From Ahniella sp. (GTDB lineage Bacteria > Pseudomonadota > Gammaproteobacteria > Xanthomonadales > Ahniellaceae): DNA of 64,000 nt. The stretch covers positions 310,001-374,000 of the forward strand of contig JADJRU010000001.1 of the NCBI GenBank assembly GCA_016712105.1, read 5' to 3'. The position numbers and the translations under genes are program-made. Within the stretch, counting starts at the first letter, position 1. The number at the start of each line of letters is the position of its first letter. Shown here one piece after another: positions 1 to 9,297 of the stretch. The notes under the pieces were generated by a model, which had not been told where the DNA came from, did not search any database, and worked only from the letters and a program-made list of their open reading frames with translations.

Positions 1-952
1 ACTCGTTGAAGTTCATGCCGAGTCCGTCGTTGATGGCCCGCGACAGATCACTGCTGTTGGTGCCGAGTTTGCGGGCCAGGCTCGGTAGCGATAGCTCCGG
101 ATCGCGCCACCAACCGGCAGCGATCAACTTCTGTCGCCAATCCTGTGCCCGGGCAGTCCAGTCCACGGCCGGTCGAACCGATGGGGCCGGAGCCGATTCG
201 GGTTCGGGGGCAGCCGGTTCCGCAACTGGGACATACACCGGGTAAACATGACGCGCGTGTCGATACCCTTCAGTGCCCAGGTAATAGACCAACAGGCCGA
301 GCCAGACGTAGAACGGGAACTGCTGGAAATAGTCGAGTTTCGCCACCAGACGATCGAAGGCCACCAACCCGAGCCAGATCAGCAAGGTAAGGCCCAAGGC
401 CAGCAGGAAGTGTCGGAGCCAGTCGAGCCGATGCTCTTCCATCTGGCTGTGCTCGCGTTCAAGCCAATCCCGATAGCGCTGCAGGTGCCGATACGAAAGC
501 CACCAATAGACAGCGATCGACACGAACATCGACGCCAGTTCGATCGGGCCGAACCACGGTACATGCCAGTTCATGTCCCAGGCGTCCTTGAACGCCAGCG
601 GTTGCGCAAACACCATGCAGTAATAGGCGAATTGCAACAACGTCGGGACAAAATGCCACCCCCAACCCGGCATCACCCGATCCCGCATCAGGTGATGAAC
701 GTGCAGATAGAGCAAGGGCCCGATGGCCAGCGACAGGTTCCATGGCAAGAACGACAACCAAGGATAGGCTTCGTAGAACCCGGCATAACCGATGATGTAC
801 GGCAGCAGTCGCAGCGAGATCACGATCAGCAGTGCCGACAGGAATCGGTTGGCCCAACGATTCTGCGGATTGAACCAGAGCAGGCTTGCGAACAGCAGCC
901 CGTACATTCCGGCAACCAGCAGGGTGATGCTCATCGAACCAAAACGGATCAT
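1..952 (-). CDS. Membrane-bound AraC-family transcriptional regulator (C-terminus beyond window edge)
   Basis: Only the first ~317 residues are in the window; the frame runs off the left edge without a stop. The N-terminal ~230 residues hold six or seven hydrophobic segments (the first is near residues 8-26). A Pro/Ala/Glu-rich linker (around PEPESAPAPSV) follows, then from about residue 287 a helix-turn-helix beginning LSLPSLARKLGTNSSDLSRA, which is the first recognition half of an AraC DNA-binding domain. This layout, a multi-pass sensor fused to an AraC output domain, is a known class of membrane-bound regulators in Gammaproteobacteria. The ligand and targets cannot be told from the sequence. 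I chose ATG 952-950; a second in-frame ATG at 934-932 is possible. It is divergent from the phasin gene, which it might regulate, but nothing shows that directly. Confidence 0.8.
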   Translation of the reverse strand, partial: MIRFGSMSITLLVAGMYGLLFASLLWFNPQNRWANRFLSALLIVISLRLLPYIIGYAGFYEAYPWLSFLPWNLSLAIGPLLYLHVHHLMRDRVMPGWGWHFVPTLLQFAYYCMVFAQPLAFKDAWDMNWHVPWFGPIELASMFVSIAVYWWLSYRHLQRYRDWLEREHSQMEEHRLDWLRHFLLALGLTLLIWLGLVAFDRLVAKLDYFQQFPFYVWLGLLVYYLGTEGYRHARHVYPVYVPVAEPAAPEPESAPAPSVRPAVDWTARAQDWRQKLIAAGWWRDPELSLPSLARKLGTNSSDLSRAINDGLGMNFNE

Positions 953-1092
953 GCGGACCGGCGCGTCACGGAGTTCGCGGAACCATAACACCAGCGGTCA
1001 GCATGCTCGGCACGACCCCGGCCAAAAACCCCGATATGGCGCGCTGCCGCATGCCCTATACCCATCAGATCAGCCCGATTCGATGAAAGATG

Positions 1093-1121
1093 TTGCACTG
1101 CACCAAAACCTTTGCTAGAGT
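1093..1121 (+). promoter_or_regulatory. Candidate sigma-70 promoter of the phasin gene
   Basis: TTGCAC (1093-1098), a 17-base spacer and TAGAGT (1116-1121) make a moderate -35/-10 pair 42 bases before the phasin ATG. The -35 overlaps the small palindrome TGCACTGCA (1094-1102), which resembles the TGCA-rich operators bound by PhaR-type repressors at phasin promoters. The operator role is inference. Confidence 0.4.
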
Positions 1122-1133
1122 TTCGTGGTAACC

Positions 1134-1154
1134 CGCTCATGGTGAGCGTGGAGG
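1134..1154 (+). promoter_or_regulatory. Leader hairpin next to the phasin ribosome binding site
   Basis: CGCTCA (1134-1139) and TGAGCG (1143-1148) form a 6-bp stem with a 3-base loop. The Shine-Dalgarno GGAGG (1150-1154) begins two bases after it and sits 8 bases before the ATG. The hairpin could tune translation or stabilise the message. Only the sequence fold is seen. Confidence 0.4.
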
Positions 1155-1162
1155 GCCAAGCA

Positions 1163-1543
1163 ATGTTTGAACAATTCAACACCAAGCTGATCGAAGTCAG
1201 CAAGCAGTTCGCCGATGCCTCCTTCAAGGCTCACGGTCTCGCCATGGAAGGTTTCGAGAAAGTCGTCAACATCCAGATCGCCACGCTGGAAGATCGCTAC
1301 AACGCCAACGCCGCTTTCTTCGGCAAGGCCAGCGAAGTGCGTGGCATGGAAGCCGCCAAGACCCTTCTGCCGGAAACGATTGCACTGAACCGCGAAACCG
1401 CGGAAACCGTGATCGCCCGCTCGCAGGAAGTCATCGGCGTTGTCACGAAGACGAACGAGGCCATCACGGCCCTTTTCCGCGGCCAGATCGAAGCGGCCAA
1501 CGAAAACTTCGTCAAGCCAGCTGCCCGCAAGGCTGCCAAGTAA
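1163..1543 (+). CDS. Phasin family protein
   Basis: A 126-residue protein, typical in length for phasins of the PHA-granule-associated (Phasin_2) family, which coat polyhydroxyalkanoate granules and control their size and number. The sequence begins MFEQFNTKLIEVSKQFADAS and is almost entirely amphipathic helix with heptad-like spacing and no signal peptide. It ends in an Ala/Lys-rich tail (KPAARKAAK) like those of many phasins. The start is ATG 1163, because GGAGG lies 8 bases upstream; a longer in-frame reading from 1112 has no comparable site. No PHA synthase or depolymerase is nearby, so the gene stands alone. Some phasin-fold proteins act outside PHA metabolism, so granule binding is inferred from family membership. 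Confidence 0.88.
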   Translation: MFEQFNTKLIEVSKQFADASFKAHGLAMEGFEKVVNIQIATLEDRYNANAAFFGKASEVRGMEAAKTLLPETIALNRETAETVIARSQEVIGVVTKTNEAITALFRGQIEAANENFVKPAARKAAK

Positions 1544-1553
1544 TTCACTCGAC

Positions 1554-1578
1554 TGAAGGCGCGTGACCCGCGCCTTCA
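1554..1578 (+). terminator. Stem-loop after the phasin gene
   Basis: A perfect 10-bp inverted repeat (TGAAGGCGCG / CGCGCCTTCA) with the 5-base loop TGACC starts 10 bases after the phasin stop codon. No T-run follows, so it may be a weak terminator or a 3' stabilising hairpin. Confidence 0.5.
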
Positions 1579-1621
1579 CCGAGTCGGGACCGAACAGTGC
1601 CAAACGGCATGATCCGATCCC

Positions 1622-1643
1622 CGGTGAACTTTTCCGTTCACCG
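1622..1643 (+). other. Perfect stem-loop of unknown role
   Basis: CGGTGAAC (1622-1629) and GTTCACCG (1636-1643) pair perfectly around a 6-base loop TTTTCC. It lies between the phasin terminator-like hairpin and the candidate small RNA. It could belong to either transcript; no T-tract follows. Confidence 0.35.
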
Positions 1644-1689
1644 AGTTGTCAGTGAAGCGTAGGTAAGCTCACCGACATCAACGTTTGCG

Positions 1690-1780
1690 TGGAACGACGT
1701 TGCGCGAAGTCCTCCCTCCCCTTTGTATTGAGCGCAACGTCATTTAGAGGCCAGCGAGAAATCGCTGGCCTCGTTTTTTT
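1690..1780 (+). ncRNA. Candidate small RNA with C-rich loop and intrinsic terminator
   Basis: Two structures lie in tandem with no open reading frame. The first is a perfect 10-bp stem GACGTTGCGC (1696-1705) / GCGCAACGTC (1732-1741) whose 26-base loop contains the pyrimidine-rich stretch TCCTCCCTCCCCTTT. The second is a textbook intrinsic terminator: an 11-bp GC-rich stem (1747-1757 / 1762-1772), GAAA loop, then GTTTTTTT. A terminator this strong, 170 bases beyond the phasin's own hairpin and pointing away from any gene end, implies its own transcript. C-rich unpaired loops that bind G-rich ribosome binding sites are typical of trans-acting RNAs such as sX13 of Xanthomonas; similarity to that RNA is only architectural. 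No good promoter was found. Confidence 0.45.
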
Positions 1781-2009
1781 GGGCGACCCAATACTGGCTG
1801 AGCTACAAGACACTGCCGGAGTTGAGCAGCACTGCACTCAGTCGATCTTGCCCCCCCCGCTGAAGCCGACCTGGATCATCGAGGCTTCGACCGGAGTCAA
1901 GAATGTGGACGAACCACATCAATGGAATCCAGACATCGACTCGATTGCCAGCTGTTCGTGGATTGAGACGCAACGAAACGGAATCCTGCCAGAGAAGGGC
2001 GCGTTTCCG
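1781..2009. other. Intergenic, no gene seen
   Basis: Between the candidate small-RNA terminator and the end of the metallo-hydrolase gene there is no supportable reading frame on either strand. The only striking feature is a run of eight C residues near 1851-1858. Confidence 0.4.
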
Positions 2010-3506
2010 TCAATCCGATCGTTGGATTCCACCGCGCCCGCCGAGTTCATATCGCATCGTGAACCACTTCTTCTTTGGCGAACCACTCTCGTACATCGTA
2101 CTGATTTCCAGATGGTGCCCATCGGTTCGAACCGTGATGGCGCCGTACACTTCGACTGTTCGCTTCGACAGCTTCGCGAGTGCCTGTTCGATCTTCACTT
2201 CGATCGCGTCTCGAGTCGCTTGATCAGGTGCCTGATCAAGCTTGCGCCTGTACGCCCGAACGGTATCAACCAGTTTCGCGTTGTCCTGGATTAGCCCCGA
2301 GCGCTGCAACTCCGTACATAGAATTGCCGGTGCCACGCCCCGGGCATTTTTTCCCAGTCGACCGATCAACTCGGGCCTAGGATGCATATGGGATTCCCTG
2401 TCACCGGATGAAACGACGAATGCGGCAGGATTGACGGATCTCAGGAACTCGTCCGTCACGTCATCGGAACCGTGATGACAGGACTTCATGATCAGTGATT
2501 GAAGTCTTTCGCGCGCTCTTGCAACCCCATCGGCCAACTTCGCGGTTTCGCCAAGTCCACCGTAATGCCGCAACAGGAAATCCTCCGCCGGCGAATTCAG
2601 GTCGCCACCAAAAAACAGCGAAAAATCTCCAAGCGTCAACCGCAACAGCACCGAATGACCGTTCTTGGTCTTGCCGGGATCCATCGTCTCTCCACCAATC
2701 TCTCCGGCAAAAGCCCGCAGCGCGGGCTTGACACCATGACGCTCCACAACCGGCCCGATCACCTCGATCTTGACCTCGCCTGAATCGTCTGGCGCGAATC
2801 CGGGAACGTACCGGCGTCCATTCGAATCGATGCCGTGCTCGGAACTCAGCATGCCAAACTGGACGCCGCCGTATTGAGTTATGGCCTTCGCCAAGACGTT
2901 GAGGTATGAACCCCGCTCGACCGTGTTCGAAACCAACGCCCTCGCCTTGGCGTCGGTATCAACGATGTCGACCAGATACCCATCGTCAGTCACCGTGCCG
3001 AAGTCTCCAGTGCCCTTTCGCTCGACGATTCCATTGTGAAAGACGTTGTTGAACGAAAATCTTTTCACCCCGAACACCTGGGAAAATCCGCCGTAGTGAT
3101 CCCTGTCCGGATGCGTGATCACAGCAGCATGAAACCGCATTTCCTTCTTGCTGATCTTGCCGAATCGCCAATCGAGAAAGCGCTTCATGTTGTCGGCTTG
3201 ACCCGCATCGACGATGATGATCCGTTCATCGGGACCTGCCTCGGGCGACACCACGAGACAACCATCGCCCTGACCGACATCAAGAAACACGATCTCCAAG
3301 GGTCTTGTTTCAACGGCCTGAGCCTTCGGAAAGTGATACGTCTTGGCGCCCCAAGTCACCACCACGAATTTGCCGGATTCGCCGGTTACCTTGAGAAAAT
3401 CACCCCACCTGACTTCACGTGCGTTCGTACCGGTTGTCGGATCAACCAGGAATTGCTTCTTCATACTGCGGCCGACGAACTTTCTCGTAAACGCTGTAAC
3501 CGCCAT
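2010..3506 (-). CDS. ComEC/Rec2-like metallo-beta-lactamase-fold hydrolase
   Basis: A 498-residue protein without signal peptide or membrane segment, so probably cytoplasmic. After an N-terminal ~65-residue small beta domain comes an MBL-fold hydrolase: LDVGQGDG (75-82), metal-binding THPDRDHYGG (131-140), GGDLN (300-304), CHHGSDD (343-349) and a C-terminal SSGDRESHMHP. This set is the signature of the free-standing relatives of the ComEC competence nuclease domain (COG2333), which act on nucleic acids or other phosphodiesters. A helical ~50-residue segment (about 405-450) is inserted before the last strands. The start at 3506 is preceded by GGAGG 8 bases upstream; an in-frame ATG at 3521 is less likely. 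It is the last gene of the leftward lipoprotein operon, 113 bases after the previous stop, and may also have its own promoter. The substrate is unknown. Confidence 0.8.
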   Translation of the reverse strand: MAVTAFTRKFVGRSMKKQFLVDPTTGTNAREVRWGDFLKVTGESGKFVVVTWGAKTYHFPKAQAVETRPLEIVFLDVGQGDGCLVVSPEAGPDERIIIVDAGQADNMKRFLDWRFGKISKKEMRFHAAVITHPDRDHYGGFSQVFGVKRFSFNNVFHNGIVERKGTGDFGTVTDDGYLVDIVDTDAKARALVSNTVERGSYLNVLAKAITQYGGVQFGMLSSEHGIDSNGRRYVPGFAPDDSGEVKIEVIGPVVERHGVKPALRAFAGEIGGETMDPGKTKNGHSVLLRLTLGDFSLFFGGDLNSPAEDFLLRHYGGLGETAKLADGVARARERLQSLIMKSCHHGSDDVTDEFLRSVNPAAFVVSSGDRESHMHPRPELIGRLGKNARGVAPAILCTELQRSGLIQDNAKLVDTVRAYRRKLDQAPDQATRDAIEVKIEQALAKLSKRTVEVYGAITVRTDGHHLEISTMYESGSPKKKWFTMRYELGGRGGIQRSD

Positions 3507-3619
3507 CACATGGCCCTCCATCCGTTACAAACACTTTCGAATGGCGGCAACTCACCAGAGCATGCCGCCCGCCACCAACCTCATGTTGCGCCGAGGCGTC
3601 CAGGCTCGTTCAGGCGCAG

Positions 3620-4984
3620 TCATTCCCAGGAAAGATCCAGATACTCTTTTCCGCGAAGGACGGATACATGAACCCGCGCCCCCTCAACCCGCAGTGTTTC
3701 GCGTGCAAAAACTTGATCGGCAAGGATCCGCTTGAATTCCTTTCCCCGAATGACCCACCATTCCTCGCCCACCTTGCCGACGTATGACGCCACTCCGTCC
3801 GGCAGAAACACGGCATGGGGCACCCATTCGTCCATCGCGGGTCCAATGCCTTCCTTCGTCATGCCATGCAGCTTTCCGTCTTTCGACACCACCGCCAGGT
3901 AAGCACTTTCAGGCCCTGCAATCACACCCTGATTCGCAATCCCGTGAAAGTCTCCGATCGATTCGCGATTGACCAGCACGGTCCAGGCATTCTTCTTGGG
4001 ATCGTGGTGGGCGAGCACCTCGCCCGTCCCGTCAGGCGAAAGTGCGTACGATATCGGACCGTCTGGAATCTCGATGTCTCCAAGCGTGGCATGCGCCAAA
4101 ACTTGGCTGTCCCATCGAGACAGAATGTAGGCCCAGACGTTTCCGGAGGACGCATGGAAAACGCGACCTGGCCCACCAGGATCTGCGAGTTCGCCAACAA
4201 TATCGTCGTCATGAAGGATTCGCTGAATGGGGCCCTCTGCGTCCGCGCGAGTCACATTGGCGATCCAATGGTCGCCGCCGCTGTCCACTGCAAAATCGGT
4301 GACGAGTTCCTTCGCCAGAATCACATTGTCGCGTGTAAATGTGTCCTGTCCGTTGAGCAGCCCGGAAACAAAGACATGCCCGCCAGAGACGGTAACCTTG
4401 CGAATCATGTCCCAGCCCAGTTCATGCGCAGTGCCCGGACCGTTCCTGATCAATTGAACACATCCGTCCCGCGCCACAAAAACTGCCGATGAATCCGTCT
4501 GATCGGGAACGACCATGGGCAGACTTGCATACTTGTCCGGTTGCAGCATTGCATTCCTGTACCAGCGCACGGCCCCCTGGTGCAGAGTGAATGCCAGAAA
4601 AGTCTGCCTGTCTGGAGACCAGGTCAGCACACCGGGCCCGAATTGCGATAGATGCTCGCCTTCGAGTTCATTCACCGAAGCCCCTTTGGCGAGATAGGTC
4701 TTGTCTCCGGACGTTGCGAGATACACCAGTTCTCCGTTGTGCCAACCCGCATTCCGCAAGATCCGATCGAACGGACCGGCGGCCTCCGTGGTCGTCACGA
4801 ACGACCACCCCGACTCAACTTTCGTCAGTAGTGCAATTCGGTTCGACGACGCGGTTCGACCGAGGACTGTTCCCTGTATCTCGGGCAGTGTTTCCAGAAC
4901 GCGTTCACTGACCACCAACTCACTGGCCGCGCCGCATGACATCATCAGGAGAGCGGTCCCGATCACTGACCGTCTGCGGTTCAT
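3620..4984 (-). CDS. Putative exported beta-propeller lipoprotein
   Basis: A 454-residue protein starting MNRRRSVIGTALLMMSCGAA: a short signal sequence with a possible but non-ideal lipobox ending at Cys17. The rest is beta-rich with repeating units of about 45-60 residues carrying motifs such as LTWSPDRQTFLAFTL and YALSPDGTGEVLAHH. These resemble TolB/WD40-type propeller blades (PD40-like). No catalytic motif was recognised. Its ATG overlaps the stop of the upstream large lipoprotein gene as ATGA, so the two are translationally coupled and probably act together in the envelope. Function unknown; a scaffold or sensor role beside the large lipoprotein is inference. Confidence 0.65.
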   Translation of the reverse strand: MNRRRSVIGTALLMMSCGAASELVVSERVLETLPEIQGTVLGRTASSNRIALLTKVESGWSFVTTTEAAGPFDRILRNAGWHNGELVYLATSGDKTYLAKGASVNELEGEHLSQFGPGVLTWSPDRQTFLAFTLHQGAVRWYRNAMLQPDKYASLPMVVPDQTDSSAVFVARDGCVQLIRNGPGTAHELGWDMIRKVTVSGGHVFVSGLLNGQDTFTRDNVILAKELVTDFAVDSGGDHWIANVTRADAEGPIQRILHDDDIVGELADPGGPGRVFHASSGNVWAYILSRWDSQVLAHATLGDIEIPDGPISYALSPDGTGEVLAHHDPKKNAWTVLVNRESIGDFHGIANQGVIAGPESAYLAVVSKDGKLHGMTKEGIGPAMDEWVPHAVFLPDGVASYVGKVGEEWWVIRGKEFKRILADQVFARETLRVEGARVHVSVLRGKEYLDLSWE

Positions 4985-7900
4985 GGCGCACCGTCAAGCG
5001 GTTTGGTGTCGCGATTGATCGCTTCGCCAATGAAAGACAAGGCCTTTTCATACTCCTCGATCGCCTTCTGTCGTTGGGCAAATGCATCCGCGAGCAGTGG
5101 CTTGACCAATGAGCGAACAGAGTCCTTCGCAGCGGTTTCGGCCTTCTCGGCCGCTGCGAGTGCATCTGTTGCCAGTTTGAGTGCCGCCTCCGCTGCCTTG
5201 ACGGCTTCGTCGGTCGCCACAGCTTCACCTGCAGCCAGCTTGGCTGCTTCGAGTTCCCTGGTCCTGACACTCACCGATTCCCTTGCAGCCGTGACCAGAA
5301 CCTTGCCGATGTCCGCAAGCATGAGATCCCGGAACGTCCGGAGCGCAACGATGGTGTCGTAAGTCAGATCCGAATTCCGCGAGTTTCTTCTTGTCAGCCA
5401 ATGAGTCAGTGACACCCTTGAGCGCCGAGGACTGATGGGCACCGAGCTTCGACTTCAGATCCGCGAGTTTGTCGGCGTCCTTGATGTCCGCGTGTTCATT
5501 CCAGACCTTCTTCAATCGATCCTCTACCGAAGGACTGGTCAGGGCAGCCTTCAATTTTTCATTGGCTGTTACCCGCCCCTTCTCGAAATCGTCGCGGTAC
5601 TCGGCAAACAGGCCGCCCAAGCCGCTGGACTGTGGCGTCAGACGAGTCTCGCTTTCTCGCCGCGGCGTTCCATCGTTGGTCGCCAGGCTGGCACCAAGCT
5701 CGGCACCATAATGATGCAAGGCCAAACCCTGCATGGATGCCAGCATCTTTTCGTAGTTCGACGAGAAGGATCGGGCAGTCCAGTTGCCCACATCGTCCTT
5801 CGCCAGGACATAGTTGGTCCGGCCGCCACCAGCAACCCGAACCGTATTGATGTTCTGCCAGTATTGTTTGTCGATTTTGTCCAGGAGCGACTGGTGTGGC
5901 CTTGCCCTTTCGATTGCCTCCCCCAGAATCGGCGTAGCCCGTTCATACATGTCGTTCAGCATGTTGTCCCAACTCAGCGATTGGCTCCGCTGGAGATCAG
6001 TGGATGCATAGCTGCTGCGCAGGTAGGACGAGGAAGGACGAATGTAGGTCAACCCGGCGCGATCAAGAAAGGCCTCGTCCAAGGCAGCGTCGATCTGACG
6101 CACTTGCGGCGAATTCTTCCCGTAAAACTTCAGCAACGAGGTCCGGTTCGTTTGCAGCCACGTGATCAACATGTCCATGGCGTAGGTCGTGTCAGTTCCG
6201 CACTCAGGCTTCGCATGCGTCCTGGAACAACCATCAAGCAACTCAGGAGGCATCGCAGGTGCGCGCGCGGTCATGTCCAACACCCTGAGCGCCGAGTTGC
6301 GATCCGCATCATCCTGTGCAGCATTTCCCTTCCCGACCCATTGGGTGATCGAATTTCGCCAACGATCACGAAAAGCGATCGTCGAATCCATCTTCAATGC
6401 AGAGGCCCCTTGCGAACGCAGCAACGCCAACACTCCGTCGCCATAGTCCTGCACTTGGCCAAGGTAGTTCGCTTCATCGGGAATGGCCGCCAGCCGGTCG
6501 GCGGCTTCCTTGAGTGACTTGGCCGTGTCATCACGCGCTTTCTCGGCGGTTGCCAATGCTTCCTTGGACTTCGCGAGCGTGGCCTCCTCACCTGCTCTGG
6601 CTTGTTTGACTGTGGCCAGTTTCAACTTGAGGTCGCTCTCGAATCCCGTCAACTTCCTGGGGCCGGAATGCGCCGCAATGGCTGCCAGCAGCGCCGTGAA
6701 CTTGGGCACCATCTCCCTTCTCGCTTCGATGCCGGCTGACGCCTGCTCTTCGCGCGTGGCACATCCACTGGCCCGATCAAACAGCGCATTGGCGATCTTC
6801 TCGGCATTCTCCGACGTATCGGCTGTCGTGGCGACGATCTTCACCCGCTCGTCGGCAAGACACTTGGCAAACATCGGGTCCTGATAGGCCAACAGTGCAT
6901 TCTGAATTGGCGACTCCAGGGCGGGGTACTTGGCCGCATTGGCCTCCTCCACCACGATCCGGTCCGCGATCGTTTTCGCTTCCTGCTTGGCGCTCGTCAG
7001 TTTCTTCTCGAGATTTGCCTTCTCGCTGGTCGCAGATTTCGAGTCTTTTGTCATCTTCTTCAGGAAATCACGCTGCTGGCCAATCAGGGCCATGGTCTGC
7101 TCGAACTCCGAATCGTCGCCCCCGGCGAAAACCGACTGGATTGCCAGCTTTCGACCCTGCTGCCGATTCATCATTGCCTGACCGTGTTCCTTGCGCGAAT
7201 GCAGTTCGTTGGCCTGAACCAGAATCGAGTTGCCGACCACTTCGAGGACTCCCGCAATTTCTCCGCACGAATTGGGCCCGTCGGACCCTGAATGATCGTC
7301 TCTGCTCGTTGAAGACCCTCGGCATTCCGAGCGAACGAAAATCATGTTGTTCGACGCAAACAACATTTTTTGAGCGAAGCGGATCAAGCTCTCCGTTAAC
7401 GCCTGATAAGTCAGCTGCTTGGCTCTTTCGACGTCATTCAGTTTGCCTGAATTACGCACGTCCCTCACCCATCCCGGTTGACACCGGCCCGCTTCCTTGG
7501 GCGCATCGTCATGTGCACACAAGTAGTCGGAAATCAGGGTCTCAAGCCCCTGACGTTCGGTTCTGAGTCCCGTCATCCTGAATTCGGCGCTGAAATCCTT
7601 GCGGAATGCCCGCGCGCTCTTGGCCAACTTGGGGCCGGAATCGGTTCGGGAATCGTAGAACACGAGACTTCTTTTCCATTCCGCATTTTCGGGTGAATTC
7701 CTGATCAGATCCTCATTCGTCCTTAGAAGCCACTCGGATGTCAACCTCGGACTGCACATCAGCGCAATTGCAAGCGCGGTTCCGCTTTCATATAGCCTCC
7801 CTCGCCATTCACCAATGGCGTTCGCAACCGGTGCATTGGAATCCCATTTGGCGCAATCAGACAGCGGCTTCGTGAATTCGAGTTTGTTGTGGTCAGTCAT

Positions 7901-8659
7901 GACAACAACCAGCGCGACAATCGCCCTCAGTTGGTCGCGGGACAAAGCTTCTCCATCGAGCGAATTCTCAGGATCCCCTCTATCCGAATACGCGATAGTT
8001 CGGAGCAATTGGCGATAAAGTGACTGCGTAGAGCCCCAGGCTTTAGAAGATGCTGCTTGAGCGCTCTTAAACGTAGCATCCGTGTTCGGTTTCCTGACCT
8101 GTCTTGTCGCTTCCGAAATCAACGCGAATTTGCAGAAACTCTGATTCACGGACGAACGTTTCCCGTTCTCTTCCAGCAGAAGTTTCGAACTCGAAACCGG
8201 TCCGCATTCGGGGTAGCTGCTGCCAAGATCAGCTTGTTCAACATTCTTGAAGATTGATGGGTCCACTTTGACGACTTGCTCAAAACCCTTGTCGACGGCG
8301 CTTAGATCCTCATAAATCTTCGCTAGCGCATTTTCCGTCTCTTCCTTTACATTCTGTGCATAAGCACCATCGGGCTGGTTGTCATAGAGCGCCAACACTT
8401 CATCGAGGAGACCAGACATATCCGGGGCTCCGCTTCCCTGGCTTGTTTCCGAATCAACTCTGTCCCTCAATTCCTTCAGCAACGGCTTGGCTCCTGCAGC
8501 CATAACCGCGAGGCGCTGCATCTGAACGTGTTCCTCGTCCGCCAATGGCCCCTTGTAGACATCGACATCGACACGAAGCACCGCGCACCCGGCCAAGACA
8601 ATGACCAGCGTTGACGTCAGCAGGCGCAAAGCGGCAGGTTTGCTCTGAATGACGCTCAT
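4981..8659 (-). pseudogene. Large coiled-coil lipoprotein, broken by a 1-base frameshift near 5370-5400
   Basis: The product would be ~1225 residues. It starts MSVIQSKPAALRLL and has a clear lipobox LAGC (Cys25). Most of the length is helical: Lys/Glu/Ala-rich coiled coils near residues 520-570 and 670-715 and again at the C-terminus, with a mixed central part. No known domain was recognised. Reading from 8659, the frame ends at 5225 with a Cys/His/Gly-rich tail that looks out of frame. Shifting by one base near 5370-5400 (after KKKLAEF) gives a natural coiled-coil C-terminus whose TGA overlaps the next gene's ATG. The 3679-base span is one base too long for an open frame, matching one inserted base. 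The upstream overlap is also ATGA (8656-8659). The break is more likely a sequence error than decay. Confidence 0.7.
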
Positions 8660-9252
8660 GACGACGCCCCCGGATCCGGCGTCAGATCGACGTGCCGCTG
8701 TTTCTCGCGCAACAGGTCACTGAGCGCTTTGAACAGCTCGCTGTTCACCTCGACATTCCTGACCCGGAGTTCCGCATTGGCGACGGTGCCCAACGTTACG
8801 CCCACCGCTTCGAAGAACGCACCGGCATCGTTGCCCATGGTCATGACCAGTCGGTAGTCCTGCGGCACTTCGCGAAAACCCTCTGGGCCGAAGGCGATGA
8901 GATTGCGGCCGTCAAGAAAAGGCGAGCCGCGACCAGCGGTATCTATGCCTGCTTGCTCTTCATTGGATTTGGGAAGACTCAGCGTATCGATCAGGGAAGC
9001 TGGCACCCAGCCCGAAGAGAACTTGGCGTTGCCGAGACTGCTCTGACCATGCACCCGGATTCGATAGACCTGCGGTGGCACCTGGCTTCGAGGGTCGAAC
9101 ACCCCCAGATAGTAAATCTGTTCCACTTCGTTCATTGGCGTTTGACCACCAACCACCAATGCCGTAAGCGTGGATTGATAACGATTGGTGCACGCGCCCA
9201 ACAGAAATGAGCACGCAAACAACAGAAAGCACCCAGCTGTTCTGACAGCCAT
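8656..9252 (-). CDS. Small outer-membrane-type lipoprotein, first gene of the operon
   Basis: A 198-residue protein with a signal sequence MAVRTAGCFLLFACSFLLGAC and an excellent lipobox LGAC (Cys21). Residue +2 is Thr, so sorting to the outer membrane is expected. The mature part is a mixed alpha/beta domain with no recognised family. It ends with a short helical stretch (LFKALSDLLREKQRHVDL). The start is ATG 9252 with GGAGG 5 bases upstream; a TTG at 9264 is in frame but less likely. Its stop overlaps the next start as ATGA, so all three envelope genes are coupled. A CRP-type site and an extended -10 lie just upstream. Function unknown. Confidence 0.72.
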   Translation of the reverse strand: MAVRTAGCFLLFACSFLLGACTNRYQSTLTALVVGGQTPMNEVEQIYYLGVFDPRSQVPPQVYRIRVHGQSSLGNAKFSSGWVPASLIDTLSLPKSNEEQAGIDTAGRGSPFLDGRNLIAFGPEGFREVPQDYRLVMTMGNDAGAFFEAVGVTLGTVANAELRVRNVEVNSELFKALSDLLREKQRHVDLTPDPGASS

Positions 9253-9297
9253 GACTCCCTCCAAGTCCGGCCGAACTCGATGCCTGCCGGTGGAGGA

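Noticed and set aside
5360..5400. Programmed ribosomal frameshift in the large lipoprotein (A-rich AAGAAGAAAC)
   Set aside because: The A-rich run is not a classic slippery heptamer, no stimulatory hairpin is obvious, and similar one-base breaks occur in many genes here.
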